Origin: Asticcacaulis sp. UBA2476
GTDB taxonomy: Bacteria > Pseudomonadota > Alphaproteobacteria > Caulobacterales > Caulobacteraceae
Assembly (NCBI GenBank): GCA_002342035.1
Contig: DDPE01000063.1
Coordinates: 62,001-126,000 of the forward strand
Reading direction: 5' to 3'
Length of the DNA stretch: 64,000 nucleotides
Position numbers and translations under genes: made by a program. Shown one piece after another: positions 1-8,144 of this stretch. Numbering within the stretch: the stretch's first letter is position 1; each line of letters starts with the position of its first letter. Below the pieces are notes generated by a model. It was given only the letters and a program-made list of their open reading frames with translations. It was not told where the DNA came from and did no database searches.

Positions 1-100
1 GTGGATTAAGCTTGGGCGCAGGGGTTTGCGAAAGGGCGGGCATGGCCCCCAGCGCAAAAGCGAGCGCCATCAGTGATAAGCGGGATTTCATGGTCATCAT
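1..100 (-). CDS. N-terminus of a secreted protein, cut by the window edge
   Basis: Reading leftward from an ATG at 100, the first 33 codons give a clear signal peptide: a short basic start (KSR), a hydrophobic core rich in Leu and Ala, and a probable cleavage site at the ALS-Q junction followed by a Pro-rich stretch. An AGGATG ribosome-binding site lies a few bases upstream. The rest of the gene lies outside the window, so its function cannot be judged. Three other in-frame ATGs follow within 20 codons, so the exact start is uncertain. It reads in the same direction as the aminotransferase upstream of it, with about 110 bases between them. Confidence 0.6.
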   Translation of the reverse strand, partial: MMTMKSRLSLMALAFALGAMPALSQTPAPKLNP

Positions 101-213
101 ATCGGCATCCTGTTGGACTGTTAATTTGAACTTGCGCTAATGCTGGGTGAGTTTGCATTGCAAAAATTGTCACGAATGGTGACTCATTATCACCACTCAA
201 CGTCTCCCTATGA

Positions 214-1467
214 TCACGAGTTGGAAACCGCGGCACTAAGCACGGCCAAAAGCCGGTCAACATGCTCAGGGCGAAACACCAGCGGCGGCCGGATTTTGAG
301 GACATTACCGTACGGGCCGGTGGCGCTGATCAGCACCTTGTGCTGGCGTAAATAATTGACGATCTGACGGGCGCGGTCTCCATCGGGCTGGCAGTCCGTT
401 ATGATATCGACGCCAAAGAAAAGCCCCGTCCCGCGCACCTCACCGACATGATCGCTGTGGTCGCTCAGCGTGTGCAGACCGTCCTTAAGATACGCACCGA
501 CCTCACGGGCATTGGTTATCAATCCTTCGTCAGCAATGACATTTAAAACCGCAAGCGCTGCCGCACTTGAGACCGGATTGCCGCCGAAGGTGTTAAAATA
601 GCGCGACTTTTTACCAAACTGTTCGATCAGTTCCGCGCGCATGGCCACACCCGCGACCGGATGGCCATTGCCCATCGGCTTGCCCATGCTGACCAGATCG
701 GGGCTGAGGCCGTGGCGCTGAAAGCCCCACATGGCCTCACCGGTGCGGCCAAAACCGGCCTGAACCTCATCGGCAACGAACAAACCGCCCGCCGCATGCA
801 CCCGCACAACGGCGGGCTTTAGGAACCCCGCTGGATCAGAAATCACCCCGTCGCTGGAGAACAAGGTGTCGCAGATAAACAGGGCGGGCGGAAAGCCAGC
901 CTTGGTCATGCGCGCAATGACATCATCCATGGCTTGCGCAAAGCCTGCAGCGCGATCCTGCGGCGCAAATCTAAGCGGCGACGTCACGGTAAATATGTGC
1001 TCCCCGCGCACCACCCCCTCGCCCAGAGACGGCGACATCTGCGACACCGCATGGGTCACGCCGTGGTAGGCCAGTTCGGTAACGATGATACCCGTCCGTC
1101 CGGTATAGGCCTCCGCAATGCGCACCGCCAGATCATTGGCCTCACTGCCGGAGCAGGTGAACATCACCCGGTCGATGTGATCCGGCAGAGTCGCCAACAA
1201 GGTTTCCGCGCAGTCAAGGATCGTCTCATGCAGATAACGGGTATGGGTATTTAAGGTTGCCACCTGCTTTGTGATGGCTTCCACTACACGCGGATGGCAG
1301 TGGCCCAAGGACGCGACATTGTTATAGACATCGAGAAAGGCGTCGCCCGCTGCATCATAGAGCCATACCCCTTCGCCGCGCACGAAATGGGCCGGCTCGT
1401 CGTAAAACAGCCGGTAAGCAGGCCCCAGCAGACGGTCGCGGCGCGCGATCAGATCGGTTTGGGTCAT
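214..1467 (-). CDS. PLP-dependent class-III aminotransferase or phospho-lyase
   Basis: The 417-residue protein has the class-III (AGXT2/GabT) fold-type I layout. SGSEAND at about 106-112 binds the PLP phosphate, ADEVQAGFGR at about 232-241 carries the ring-binding Asp, and Lys263 in MGKPMGNGHP is the expected Schiff-base lysine. Members use either amino-group transfer or, in the ethanolamine-phosphate and phosphohydroxylysine phospho-lyases (AGXT2L1/L2), elimination of phosphate. Its start overlaps the end of the upstream kinase-like gene by 4 bases, so the two are translationally coupled. A kinase paired with this family matches the hydroxylysine kinase / phosphohydroxylysine phospho-lyase pair. 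That pairing suggests a phospho-lyase acting on the kinase product, but the substrate is inferred only from context. Confidence 0.85.
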   Translation of the reverse strand: MTQTDLIARRDRLLGPAYRLFYDEPAHFVRGEGVWLYDAAGDAFLDVYNNVASLGHCHPRVVEAITKQVATLNTHTRYLHETILDCAETLLATLPDHIDRVMFTCSGSEANDLAVRIAEAYTGRTGIIVTELAYHGVTHAVSQMSPSLGEGVVRGEHIFTVTSPLRFAPQDRAAGFAQAMDDVIARMTKAGFPPALFICDTLFSSDGVISDPAGFLKPAVVRVHAAGGLFVADEVQAGFGRTGEAMWGFQRHGLSPDLVSMGKPMGNGHPVAGVAMRAELIEQFGKKSRYFNTFGGNPVSSAAALAVLNVIADEGLITNAREVGAYLKDGLHTLSDHSDHVGEVRGTGLFFGVDIITDCQPDGDRARQIVNYLRQHKVLISATGPYGNVLKIRPPLVFRPEHVDRLLAVLSAAVSNS

Positions 1468-2510
1468 GCGGGGCTCCGTTGACAGGCGGTTTTAAGCTTA
1501 TCAGCGACCTTGGCAGGCGATAGCTCCGCCACCGCCATAAGCGCCGTGATCGAGCGCGGGGCATTGCGCATGATGTAGACTCCATTGGCCGGATGGCGTC
1601 GCGCTCGCCAATGGGCGATGCCGACCGTAATCGCCCAACGCGCCCTGACCAGATCAAAGATCAGCTCAATCTCAGGCTCGGTTAACGGGCGAATAGCATG
1701 GAACGCCGCCACCATCTCAGACAAGGCCGCAATCGGATCATCGATATCAAATAGCTGATAGGCCGCCGCGGTCGCCAGATCGCACACGGCGTGCGATTTT
1801 ACCGCATCACCAAAGTCGATCACCCCGCTGATCAGCCCGCCATCGCCGACAATCAGATTATGCAGATTAAGATCATTATGGATGAACTGCGTTGGCAATG
1901 CCGCCAAGGTCGGCGCCACCACATCCTCAAATCGGGCAAAGACGGCGTCACAGACCTGACGCACATCACAGTCCTCAACCGCGCTCAGCAACGGCCGGAT
2001 GCGATCGGCGCGGGCGACATTCCACAACATGTCGGTGTCGATATATGGCGATGAAAAATCCTCAAGCGCCAGCACCATGCGCGCCGAAATCTGCGCCACC
2101 TGAATGCGGATAGCATGCGACGGCGGCCAGTAGGCTAAGGGTGTGCCGCCAAGATACGTCACCAGCCGCACAATGTGGCACCCCCCCTCTTCGCCGATCA
2201 GAGCCTCATCGGCACCCTCAACCGTCGGGATAAGGCGCGGGATCGGCACATCCGTGCCCGTCCCTTCAAGATGACGCAGCATGGCGTTTTGAAAGGCGGT
2301 CGTCGCCGGATCTTCGAGGGCGCTGGAGATTTTCAACACATATTCGCCGTGTCCGGCCTTGAGGTGAAAATTACGGTCGCGCTCGCCGGTCAGTTCGCGC
2401 GCCTCAGCCTTCAAACCAAAATGCTGACGGGCAATGGCCTGCGCGCGTTCCATGGAAATGCGCGGCACATGGGTGTCGGACAGAGACGCTTCGGATAGAT
2501 TTGCCGTCAT
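1464..2510 (-). CDS. APH-family small-molecule kinase (hydroxylysine-kinase-like)
   Basis: The 348-residue protein belongs to the aminoglycoside phosphotransferase / choline kinase superfamily. The catalytic loop HNDLNLHN is at about 211-218 (catalytic Asp213), and the metal-binding IDFGD is at about 231-235. YVLKIS near residue 58 holds the probable ATP-binding Lys. The family phosphorylates hydroxyl groups on aminoglycosides, choline, homoserine or hydroxylysine. It is first in a two-gene operon and its stop overlaps the aminotransferase start by 4 bases (ATGA). That partner makes 5-hydroxylysine or another amino alcohol a better candidate than an antibiotic, but this is inference from context. 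Confidence 0.8.
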   Translation of the reverse strand: MTANLSEASLSDTHVPRISMERAQAIARQHFGLKAEARELTGERDRNFHLKAGHGEYVLKISSALEDPATTAFQNAMLRHLEGTGTDVPIPRLIPTVEGADEALIGEEGGCHIVRLVTYLGGTPLAYWPPSHAIRIQVAQISARMVLALEDFSSPYIDTDMLWNVARADRIRPLLSAVEDCDVRQVCDAVFARFEDVVAPTLAALPTQFIHNDLNLHNLIVGDGGLISGVIDFGDAVKSHAVCDLATAAAYQLFDIDDPIAALSEMVAAFHAIRPLTEPEIELIFDLVRARWAITVGIAHWRARRHPANGVYIMRNAPRSITALMAVAELSPAKVADKLKTACQRSPA

Positions 2511-2714
2511 GGTGGTCTTTCGCTTGGCTTGACGCCAAAGCCTAACCCCGGTCCGCGGCAGCTTCGGGATGCGAAAGCCGCCCGTACTGGTGTTGTAATG
2601 TCACCATAAGGGTTTGCGCTGATCATGGTGATGCGGGCGCACCACTAATGCCCGCTTCAGCGGCTTGGCAAATCAGCGCGTTACGGCCAATGTCAGTCAT
2701 TCTTCTGCAACCGG

Positions 2715-3356
2715 ATGCCCGACATGGCCGACAGCCCCGCCCCGCCGCTTTATCGCCCCGCCGCCTATGACGCCGCCGATCCGGCCAAAATCGTGCGCGA
2801 TCATCCGTTTGCCCTGCTGATGTCGCCGCAGATGCACGCGACCTTCACGCCGATCATTTTTGAATTCGATGACCGCAGCGATGTCATGGTCGGCCATATG
2901 GCGGGCCGTAACGCCCATGCCCTGAGCCTTCAGACCGGCGATAAGGCACTGGCGGTATTTTCAGGCCCGCATGCCTATATCTCTCCGCGCTGGTATGTCG
3001 AAAAGCCGAGCGTGCCGACCTGGAACTATGTGGCGGCCCATGTGCGCGGCACGCTGGAGGTCATAACCGATGACCCTGGACAACTGGCCATACTTCGCCG
3101 CAGCATAGACCTGATGGAGGCTGGCTTTGATGCCCCATGGTCGATCGACGACGCTTCTGAGGGCAAGGTCGATCAACTCCTGCCGCTGATCCGCAGCTTT
3201 CGCATCCATGTGGACAGCATAGAAGGCGTCACCAAACTCAGCCAGACTCACCCGGCCGGTGACCGCGCCCGCATCATCGCAGGTTTAAAGGCTGATCCAT
3301 ATCCGGATCTGGCCGATCACATGATCCAACAAGAAGAGGCCCCACACACCCCTTAG
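2715..3356 (+). CDS. PaiB-like FMN-binding protein
   Basis: The 213-residue protein matches the PaiB family (FMN-binding split barrel, called negative transcriptional regulators in Bacillus). Family signatures are visible: YRPAAY near the start, HPFALLM followed by HATFTP, the AYISPRWY motif at about residue 90, and the C-terminal KLSQTHP segment. Length is normal for the family. Bacillus PaiB is linked to repression of sporulation and protease genes, but most proteobacterial homologues have no proven DNA-binding role and may be flavin enzymes. It is divergent from the kinase/aminotransferase operon with about 200 bases between. No strong ribosome-binding site is visible; an ATG three codons downstream is an alternative start. 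Confidence 0.85.
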   Translation: MPDMADSPAPPLYRPAAYDAADPAKIVRDHPFALLMSPQMHATFTPIIFEFDDRSDVMVGHMAGRNAHALSLQTGDKALAVFSGPHAYISPRWYVEKPSVPTWNYVAAHVRGTLEVITDDPGQLAILRRSIDLMEAGFDAPWSIDDASEGKVDQLLPLIRSFRIHVDSIEGVTKLSQTHPAGDRARIIAGLKADPYPDLADHMIQQEEAPHTP

Positions 3357-3576
3357 GCGTGAAAAGTGATTGTAACTTTCCACTTCGCGCCCAATGTATG
3401 GATCGACTGTCGATCGCAAGTGATTTTATGCATTAAGCGCCTGCTGGTTTTCAGTCGTTCACGCACTTGCTAAAGCCGAGCCGCGCCATGGTATTTCTCT
3501 CCGCGCCGCTCATTCATCAATTCCGAAATGCCGATGTGCCCCATCGACCCGTTCAATCAACCCAAAGCACCTGAAG

Positions 3577-4614
3577 TCAGCGATGCTTTTTGGTGATCGT
3601 TTTGTTTCCGCGAGGCCCGGTGTGTTGAGGTGTGCTCTTTTGGTTTTCTTCGGAAAGCTTTTGCCAGCGCTTTAGACGCGCCTCCGTCAAATCGCCGCGG
3701 GCAATGGCCGCCTGAACGGCGCAACCGGGTTCATGCTTGTGGCTACAATCGCGGAATTTGCAGTGTGCAGAAAGCTCAACGATTTCGGCAAAGGTCGTCT
3801 CTAAGCCGGCAGCCAGATCGCTGACGTGCAAATTGCGCAGGCCCGGATTGTCAATGATCCACGCCCCACCGATCGTCGCATGAAGCGAGCGCGCTGTCGT
3901 CGTGTGGCGCCCTTTCGCATCATGCTCTCGAATGCTGCCCGTCTCTTGGACTGTATTCTGGCCAGCCGCCTGGCGAGGCAGGCTGAGCGCGTTGACGAGC
4001 GTCGATTTTCCGACGCCCGATGAGCCGACAAGCGCCACGGTTTGCCCCTTGCCCAGCCACGGCGACAAAACAGTGATGGCCTCAGATGATTTAGCATTTA
4101 CCGCCACAACGGCCAGATCACGCTGCAGTGCGCGCGCATCCGCTTCATATGAAGCCGTGTCTTCTACCATGTCCGCCTTAGTCAGGACGATCACAGGGAC
4201 GGTGCCCGCATCGTTGGCCATTGCCAGATAGCGCTCAAGACGGGCCACGTTAAAATCAGCATTGCACGAGGTGACGATAAACAAGCTGTTGACGTTAGCT
4301 GCGGCGAGTTGGGGGGCAGTCTGGCCTTCTATGCGACGTTGCAACAGGCTGATCCGCTCCAGCCTTCGGACAAGTCTCCCTTCGCTAAGATCAACAAGTA
4401 CCCAGTCGCCAACGGCGTAATTTGTCGTGGTCTCCTGGGGTGGCAGCGCTATATCGCTGCGCCCATATACTGAGATGACGACCAGCTTGGTACGATGAAC
4501 TCCGGCGATGCGGGCCGGCGCAAGACCTAATTCGCTGGGGGTAAGCTGGTCGGCGAAAAACGTCGTCCAGCCGAGTTCGCCCAATTCAACTGAGACAGGG
4601 GCAGCGGGCGTCAT
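3577..4614 (-). CDS. rsgA: Small-ribosomal-subunit biogenesis GTPase RsgA
   Basis: This is a 345-residue circularly permuted GTPase that helps late 30S subunit maturation. An N-terminal OB-fold (about 30-95) precedes the permuted G motifs in the order G4 (TKAD, 145-148), G1 P-loop (GSSGVGKST, 197-205), G2 (HTTT, 237-240) and G3 (DNPG, 255-258). A zinc-binding Cys/His cluster follows, with Cys285, Cys290, His292 and Cys298. All hallmark residues are present and length is typical. The C-terminus is basic. It appears monocistronic, and a GC-rich inverted repeat lies just upstream of its start. Confidence 0.95.
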   Translation of the reverse strand: MTPAAPVSVELGELGWTTFFADQLTPSELGLAPARIAGVHRTKLVVISVYGRSDIALPPQETTTNYAVGDWVLVDLSEGRLVRRLERISLLQRRIEGQTAPQLAAANVNSLFIVTSCNADFNVARLERYLAMANDAGTVPVIVLTKADMVEDTASYEADARALQRDLAVVAVNAKSSEAITVLSPWLGKGQTVALVGSSGVGKSTLVNALSLPRQAAGQNTVQETGSIREHDAKGRHTTTARSLHATIGGAWIIDNPGLRNLHVSDLAAGLETTFAEIVELSAHCKFRDCSHKHEPGCAVQAAIARGDLTEARLKRWQKLSEENQKSTPQHTGPRGNKTITKKHR

Positions 4615-4630
4615 CCGGCATCCTTATTAG

Positions 4631-4649
4631 GGCGGTGCAATTGACCGCC
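4631..4649. promoter_or_regulatory. Inverted repeat just upstream of rsgA
   Basis: GGCGGT (4631-4636) and ACCGCC (4644-4649) form a perfect 6-bp inverted repeat around a 7-base loop, starting 17 bases before the rsgA start codon. It could be an operator or a 5'-UTR hairpin. There is no T-run on either side, so it is not a convincing terminator. Confidence 0.3.
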
Positions 4650-5114
4650 ATCACGATATATCCGACGTTTTTTTATAGATCGCCATACTGCACTTTAAGC
4701 GACGCCCCCTTTAGGACGTATCCACGATGATTAGCGCCACTGGGAATAACGATTTTACTTATGCGGCATTAAACCTGGCTGGCTGAATGTAGACGGTAAG
4801 CTGACCTTGTGAAAGGCCTAGCTAGTTCGATTCTCATTGCGAGCAAATTACCTCACCAGCAACAAGGGTAATTTTGCCAAGAACGACCGGCCAGGCGCTT
4901 AGGTCCGGAGATTAACGGCAACAACAGATCAAATGATTACCGGATCAAGCGCATCTTTGAAGGACTCAGATCGCTACGTCCTTATTATGCGAGCTCACAT
5001 TCATACCAAATCGTATATCGGAATTACCCCGATCGGCAATTGTTCCGGGATCAGATCTGATGGATTTTGCGGGGCACTGCCCAACATAGGCGGTTTCGCT
5101 TACAGGAGTATTTT
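4650..5114. other. Intergenic region between rsgA and a lipoprotein gene
   Basis: About 465 bases hold no convincing gene. A 61-codon reading frame at 4933-5118 has no ribosome-binding site and no protein-like pattern. A GTTCGATTC string near 4826 resembles a tRNA T-loop, but its flanks do not pair and no acceptor stem is seen. The region must hold the outward-facing promoters of rsgA and the lipoprotein gene; I cannot place them with confidence. Confidence 0.4.
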
Positions 5115-5483
5115 GTGAAAATCCTAAATCCAGTTACCATCGCCCTCGCGCTTACACCTCTCATGGTAGGCTGCGCAGCTACTAATTCCCTCATGACCAA
5201 ACTGGTAGCGGTTGATGTGCCAGCAGAAGTGATCACCTCGCGCACCGAAATGGCGACCGGCGTGGACGCCAAAAACTTCGTTATTTCCGACGTCACCACC
5301 GAAGGCTTGCGGACGAGTTGGAAAGTCAATCTAAACTCAGGCGGAACCATGCGCTGCTACCTTGAAGCCGCACAGGACTTTGGCGCAAAAAGCATTTCCG
5401 ACGCCATATGCTCCGGATCAGTAAACAAATCACCTCCCGCCAAAACCTGCAATGCCCTCACTAAAGCCGCGGGGCAATGCTGA
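5115..5483 (+). CDS. Small predicted lipoprotein of unknown function
   Basis: Taken from the GTG at 5115, which has a good CAGGAG site 6 bases upstream, this encodes 122 residues. They open with a lipoprotein signal: Lys2, a hydrophobic stretch, and a lipobox LMVGC whose Cys would be lipidated at about residue 20. The mature part contains three more Cys and no domain I recognise. The reading frame extends 16 codons upstream, but that extension would bury the signal peptide. It stands alone, with no operon partner on either side. Confidence 0.7.
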   Translation: MKILNPVTIALALTPLMVGCAATNSLMTKLVAVDVPAEVITSRTEMATGVDAKNFVISDVTTEGLRTSWKVNLNSGGTMRCYLEAAQDFGAKSISDAICSGSVNKSPPAKTCNALTKAAGQC

Positions 5484-5638
5484 AGTCGTTGACCGCTATT
5501 GGCAATGGCGTCCTCGTGCATTTCGTCGCTACCTATGACGCTGCGTCACTGCGGCTACAGATGATCGATCACACTAAAAGATGAGAACCACGATCTGATG
5601 GGGCGTTGTAGAAAAACCAAATCTGGTCGACAATCGTC

Positions 5639-6526
5639 CTACCTTGAAAGTTCCGCCGCAAGGAAGTCGAATACCGTCCGCACACGCTTACTTGTGTTCA
5701 CTTCTCGGTGGGTGGCAAGCCAGGTCGGGACGACAATAGGCGCCATATCCGGCAGAACACGCCGCACGAGTGGCTCAGCGTCGCCGATATTGGCGGTGAT
5801 AACGCCGATGCCAGCGCCGCGCTTGGTAAACTCCCAGTGTACAAAGTGGCTCGAACAGATGATCGGAAAATTACGCTTGGTAACACACACACCCAAGGCA
5901 TTCAGCGCTTTGATCAGTTCATCCATTTGATGGATGCCGACAAACTCGGCGCGGGAGAGATCAGCCAGAGCAGCCGGGTGGCCTATGGTGCGCAGATAGG
6001 TTTCGGTTGCATAAAGGTAAGCATTGTCCTCCCGCACCTTTCTGACGATCAGATCGGGATGAGTGGAACTGAAATTACGGATCGCAATGTCCGCGTCTCG
6101 GCGTCGGAGGTCTATCGGCGAGTCGGACACAACGATCTCTACCTCTATGCCCGGATGCGCCTTATGCAATTTGATCAGGATGTCTGGCAGCAGGTAAGCA
6201 GAATAGACTTCGCTGGCTGTGATGGTGATTACGCCTTCGATGGCTTGCGACTGGCCCGATGCCGACAGCGACACGCGCGACGCCGCCTCACCCATGCTGC
6301 GCACGTGATCCAGGAGCTCGACACCGCTGGGTGTCAGGAAAAGCCCACGTCCGGCGCGTTCAAACAGTACGAGGCCAAGCTCCTTCTCAAGCGCGTCCAC
6401 CTGACGGCTCAGGGTGGGTTGGTTCATGCCCAGCGCGCGGGCTGCTGCTGAAAGTGAGCCCTCCTCAGCGGTAACGAGGAAGGCTCGTGCCCGGTTCCAA
6501 TCAAATTTTACCGTCCGCCAATTCAT
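5639..6526 (-). CDS. LysR-family transcriptional regulator
   Basis: From the ATG at 6526 this is a 295-residue LysR-type regulator. An N-terminal winged helix-turn-helix (about 10-65, with EEGSLSAAARALGMNQPTLS as its recognition helices) precedes a periplasmic-binding-protein-like effector domain from about residue 85. The frame runs 14 codons further upstream to another ATG at 6568. I prefer 6526 because the family usually begins close to the FLVTAEEGS helix. It is divergent from a methyltransferase gene with about 150 bases between, the classic arrangement for a LysR regulator controlling its neighbour. The effector is unknown. Confidence 0.9.
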   Translation of the reverse strand: MNWRTVKFDWNRARAFLVTAEEGSLSAAARALGMNQPTLSRQVDALEKELGLVLFERAGRGLFLTPSGVELLDHVRSMGEAASRVSLSASGQSQAIEGVITITASEVYSAYLLPDILIKLHKAHPGIEVEIVVSDSPIDLRRRDADIAIRNFSSTHPDLIVRKVREDNAYLYATETYLRTIGHPAALADLSRAEFVGIHQMDELIKALNALGVCVTKRNFPIICSSHFVHWEFTKRGAGIGVITANIGDAEPLVRRVLPDMAPIVVPTWLATHREVNTSKRVRTVFDFLAAELSR

Positions 6527-6677
6527 GCTGTTACGTATATGTGAAGTACAATTAAAGGCAATTGCCAAGTTTGGTCAGTATAGGTATCGCAGGGTGTAGA
6601 TGGCTGCAGTCGTTTGTGGCTTCGCAGGGATTGTGGGTACTGCGGCAACCGCGGATAAGGCCCGCAAGGAGACTCAA

Positions 6678-7328
6678 ATGGCGAACCGCCAAGATGACAG
6701 CCGTTTCTGGGATCGCATTGCGCGGAAATATGCGGCGGATAAGATTGCTGACGAAGCGGGTTACGAACGGACAATCTTACGCTGTCAGGAATATCTAACG
6801 GTTACGGACAAAGCGCTCGAATTTGGCTGCGGCACCGGTACGACGGCGCTAAGACTAGCCCCGTTTCTGAGTTCGCTAATCGCCTCCGACATCTCAGGCG
6901 AGATGATTGCCATCGCGCAAGAAAAACAGGCTAGAGACGCGCAGGCCACAACCACCGGCACATTGACGTTCGTTAAGTCATCGTTTGAGTGTCTCTCTTA
7001 TCCTGACGAGAGCTTTGACGTGGTTATGGGATTTAGCGCCGTGCATATGTTACATAATCTGGAGGGCGGGCCGGCTAAGGTTCATCGGTTTTTAAAGCCA
7101 GGGGGCCTGTTTATCTCAAAAACCCCGTGTCTCGGTGACATGAACCCGCTGATCTTGGTTGCCTTGCCCATCATGAAGCTTTTCGGCAAGGCCCCGAACG
7201 TCTTAACCTTCACGTCCCGGCAACTGCAATCGGCCATCACTGCCTCTGGGTTTGAAATTATTGAGGTCGCGCATCATGCGTCCAAAGGCAAGGATACACG
7301 TCCCTTTATTGTGGCCCGACGACTCTAA
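6678..7328 (+). CDS. Class I SAM-dependent methyltransferase
   Basis: The 216-residue protein has the SAM-binding motif I (ALEFGCGTGTTAL, about 46-58), an acidic motif II ending in ASDIS, and the post-I region FDVVMGFSAVHML typical of Methyltransf_11/25 enzymes. The ATG at 6678 follows a strong AAGGAG site. The longer frame from 6600 would add a low-quality 26-residue extension. The substrate is not evident. It is divergent from the LysR gene, which may control it, and its last 4 bases overlap the convergent acetyltransferase gene. Confidence 0.85.
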   Translation: MANRQDDSRFWDRIARKYAADKIADEAGYERTILRCQEYLTVTDKALEFGCGTGTTALRLAPFLSSLIASDISGEMIAIAQEKQARDAQATTTGTLTFVKSSFECLSYPDESFDVVMGFSAVHMLHNLEGGPAKVHRFLKPGGLFISKTPCLGDMNPLILVALPIMKLFGKAPNVLTFTSRQLQSAITASGFEIIEVAHHASKGKDTRPFIVARRL

Positions 7329-7876
7329 ACTCCCTCGCGATCACGAGGTAAAAGTCCGAAAATGAGTGAATCACGTAGGCCGATATGCGTCTCCCATTCG
7401 TCTCTTAAATGCCCCTCAGCGACGAAGTGCAGACGTTTCAGCAATTCGATGGATGCAGCATTATCGGGGTCTACGTCGGCAAAAACACGACGCGTATCAA
7501 GCGCTTCGAAGGCATAGTCAATAACCGCAGCGGCCGCCTCGCTGGCATAGCCCCTGCCCCAACTATCACGACGCAGAATGTAACCGAGTTCCTGCACGCC
7601 CGAACGTTTTTCGATCAGGATTACCCAACCCAACGCAACATCATCTTGCGCGGTAATCGCCCAGCAGCGATAGCCATTCTCCTGTCTGGCATTAATTGCG
7701 ACGTAATCCTCGCTTTCCGACAAATCGGCATGTGGACCGCTTGACCACCACGTCATGAGCGCTTCATCCGACAGAGCGACATGCAGCGACGCCGCATCGT
7801 CCGCGCGTATCGCACGCAAGACCAGGCGGTCTGTTTTGATTACCGGAAGCGTTGGGACTGTGTTTTGATTCTGCAT
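7325..7876 (-). CDS. GNAT-family N-acetyltransferase (RimJ/RimL type)
   Basis: The 183-residue protein matches the RimJ/RimL branch of GNAT acetyltransferases. It starts with the typical TDRLVLRAI strand, and the acetyl-CoA pyrophosphate loop is RRDSWGRGYASEA, followed by the AVIDYAFEAL helix and the NAASIELLKRLHF segment. I chose the ATG at 7876, preceded by AGGT, because the 42 residues added by the longer frame lack family similarity. Family members acetylate ribosomal-protein N-termini, amino acids or small amines; the target is not evident here. It is convergent with the methyltransferase gene. Confidence 0.85.
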   Translation of the reverse strand: MQNQNTVPTLPVIKTDRLVLRAIRADDAASLHVALSDEALMTWWSSGPHADLSESEDYVAINARQENGYRCWAITAQDDVALGWVILIEKRSGVQELGYILRRDSWGRGYASEAAAAVIDYAFEALDTRRVFADVDPDNAASIELLKRLHFVAEGHLRDEWETHIGLRDSLIFGLLPRDREGV

Positions 7877-8019
7877 GTTGACCTGAAATGATAGCAGTAC
7901 AGTATCGTAAATTCGCGCGGCAATGCATAGGCAATCGTAGTGCTTTGACCCAAATTTGAGGAAGTGAAACTGACCAGTGGCATTTAGCCGTTTAACAAGC
8001 AAATTACAGACGATCTGCT

Positions 8020-8071
8020 CCGCCCAAAGCGGTCATTCGGCGTATGCCAAAGCATCCCATTAGCGGACATT
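8020..8071. repeat. Dispersed GCGGACATT direct repeat, copy 1
   Basis: Two related arms, CCGCCCAAAGCGGTCATT (8020-8037) and TTAGCGGACATT (8060-8071), are 34 bases apart and in the same orientation. This is one of five clear intergenic copies in the window. Confidence 0.65.
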
Positions 8072-8144
8072 CCTCCCTTGCGTGCGCACCTACGCACGAA
8101 GACATAGGATTAAGCCCGTCATCTGAAAAAAGGCTGGGGAAGTC

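Noticed and set aside
6..305. 99-codon minus-strand frame at the window start
   Set aside because: It overlaps the aminotransferase end and lies out of frame with the signal-peptide gene that starts at 100.
1464..2510. Assignment as aminoglycoside resistance kinase
   Set aside because: The superfamily is broad and the coupled PLP enzyme points to metabolism; no resistance context is seen.
4800..4860. tRNA-like GTTCGATTC string
   Set aside because: The flanking bases do not form a T-stem and no acceptor or anticodon arm could be found.
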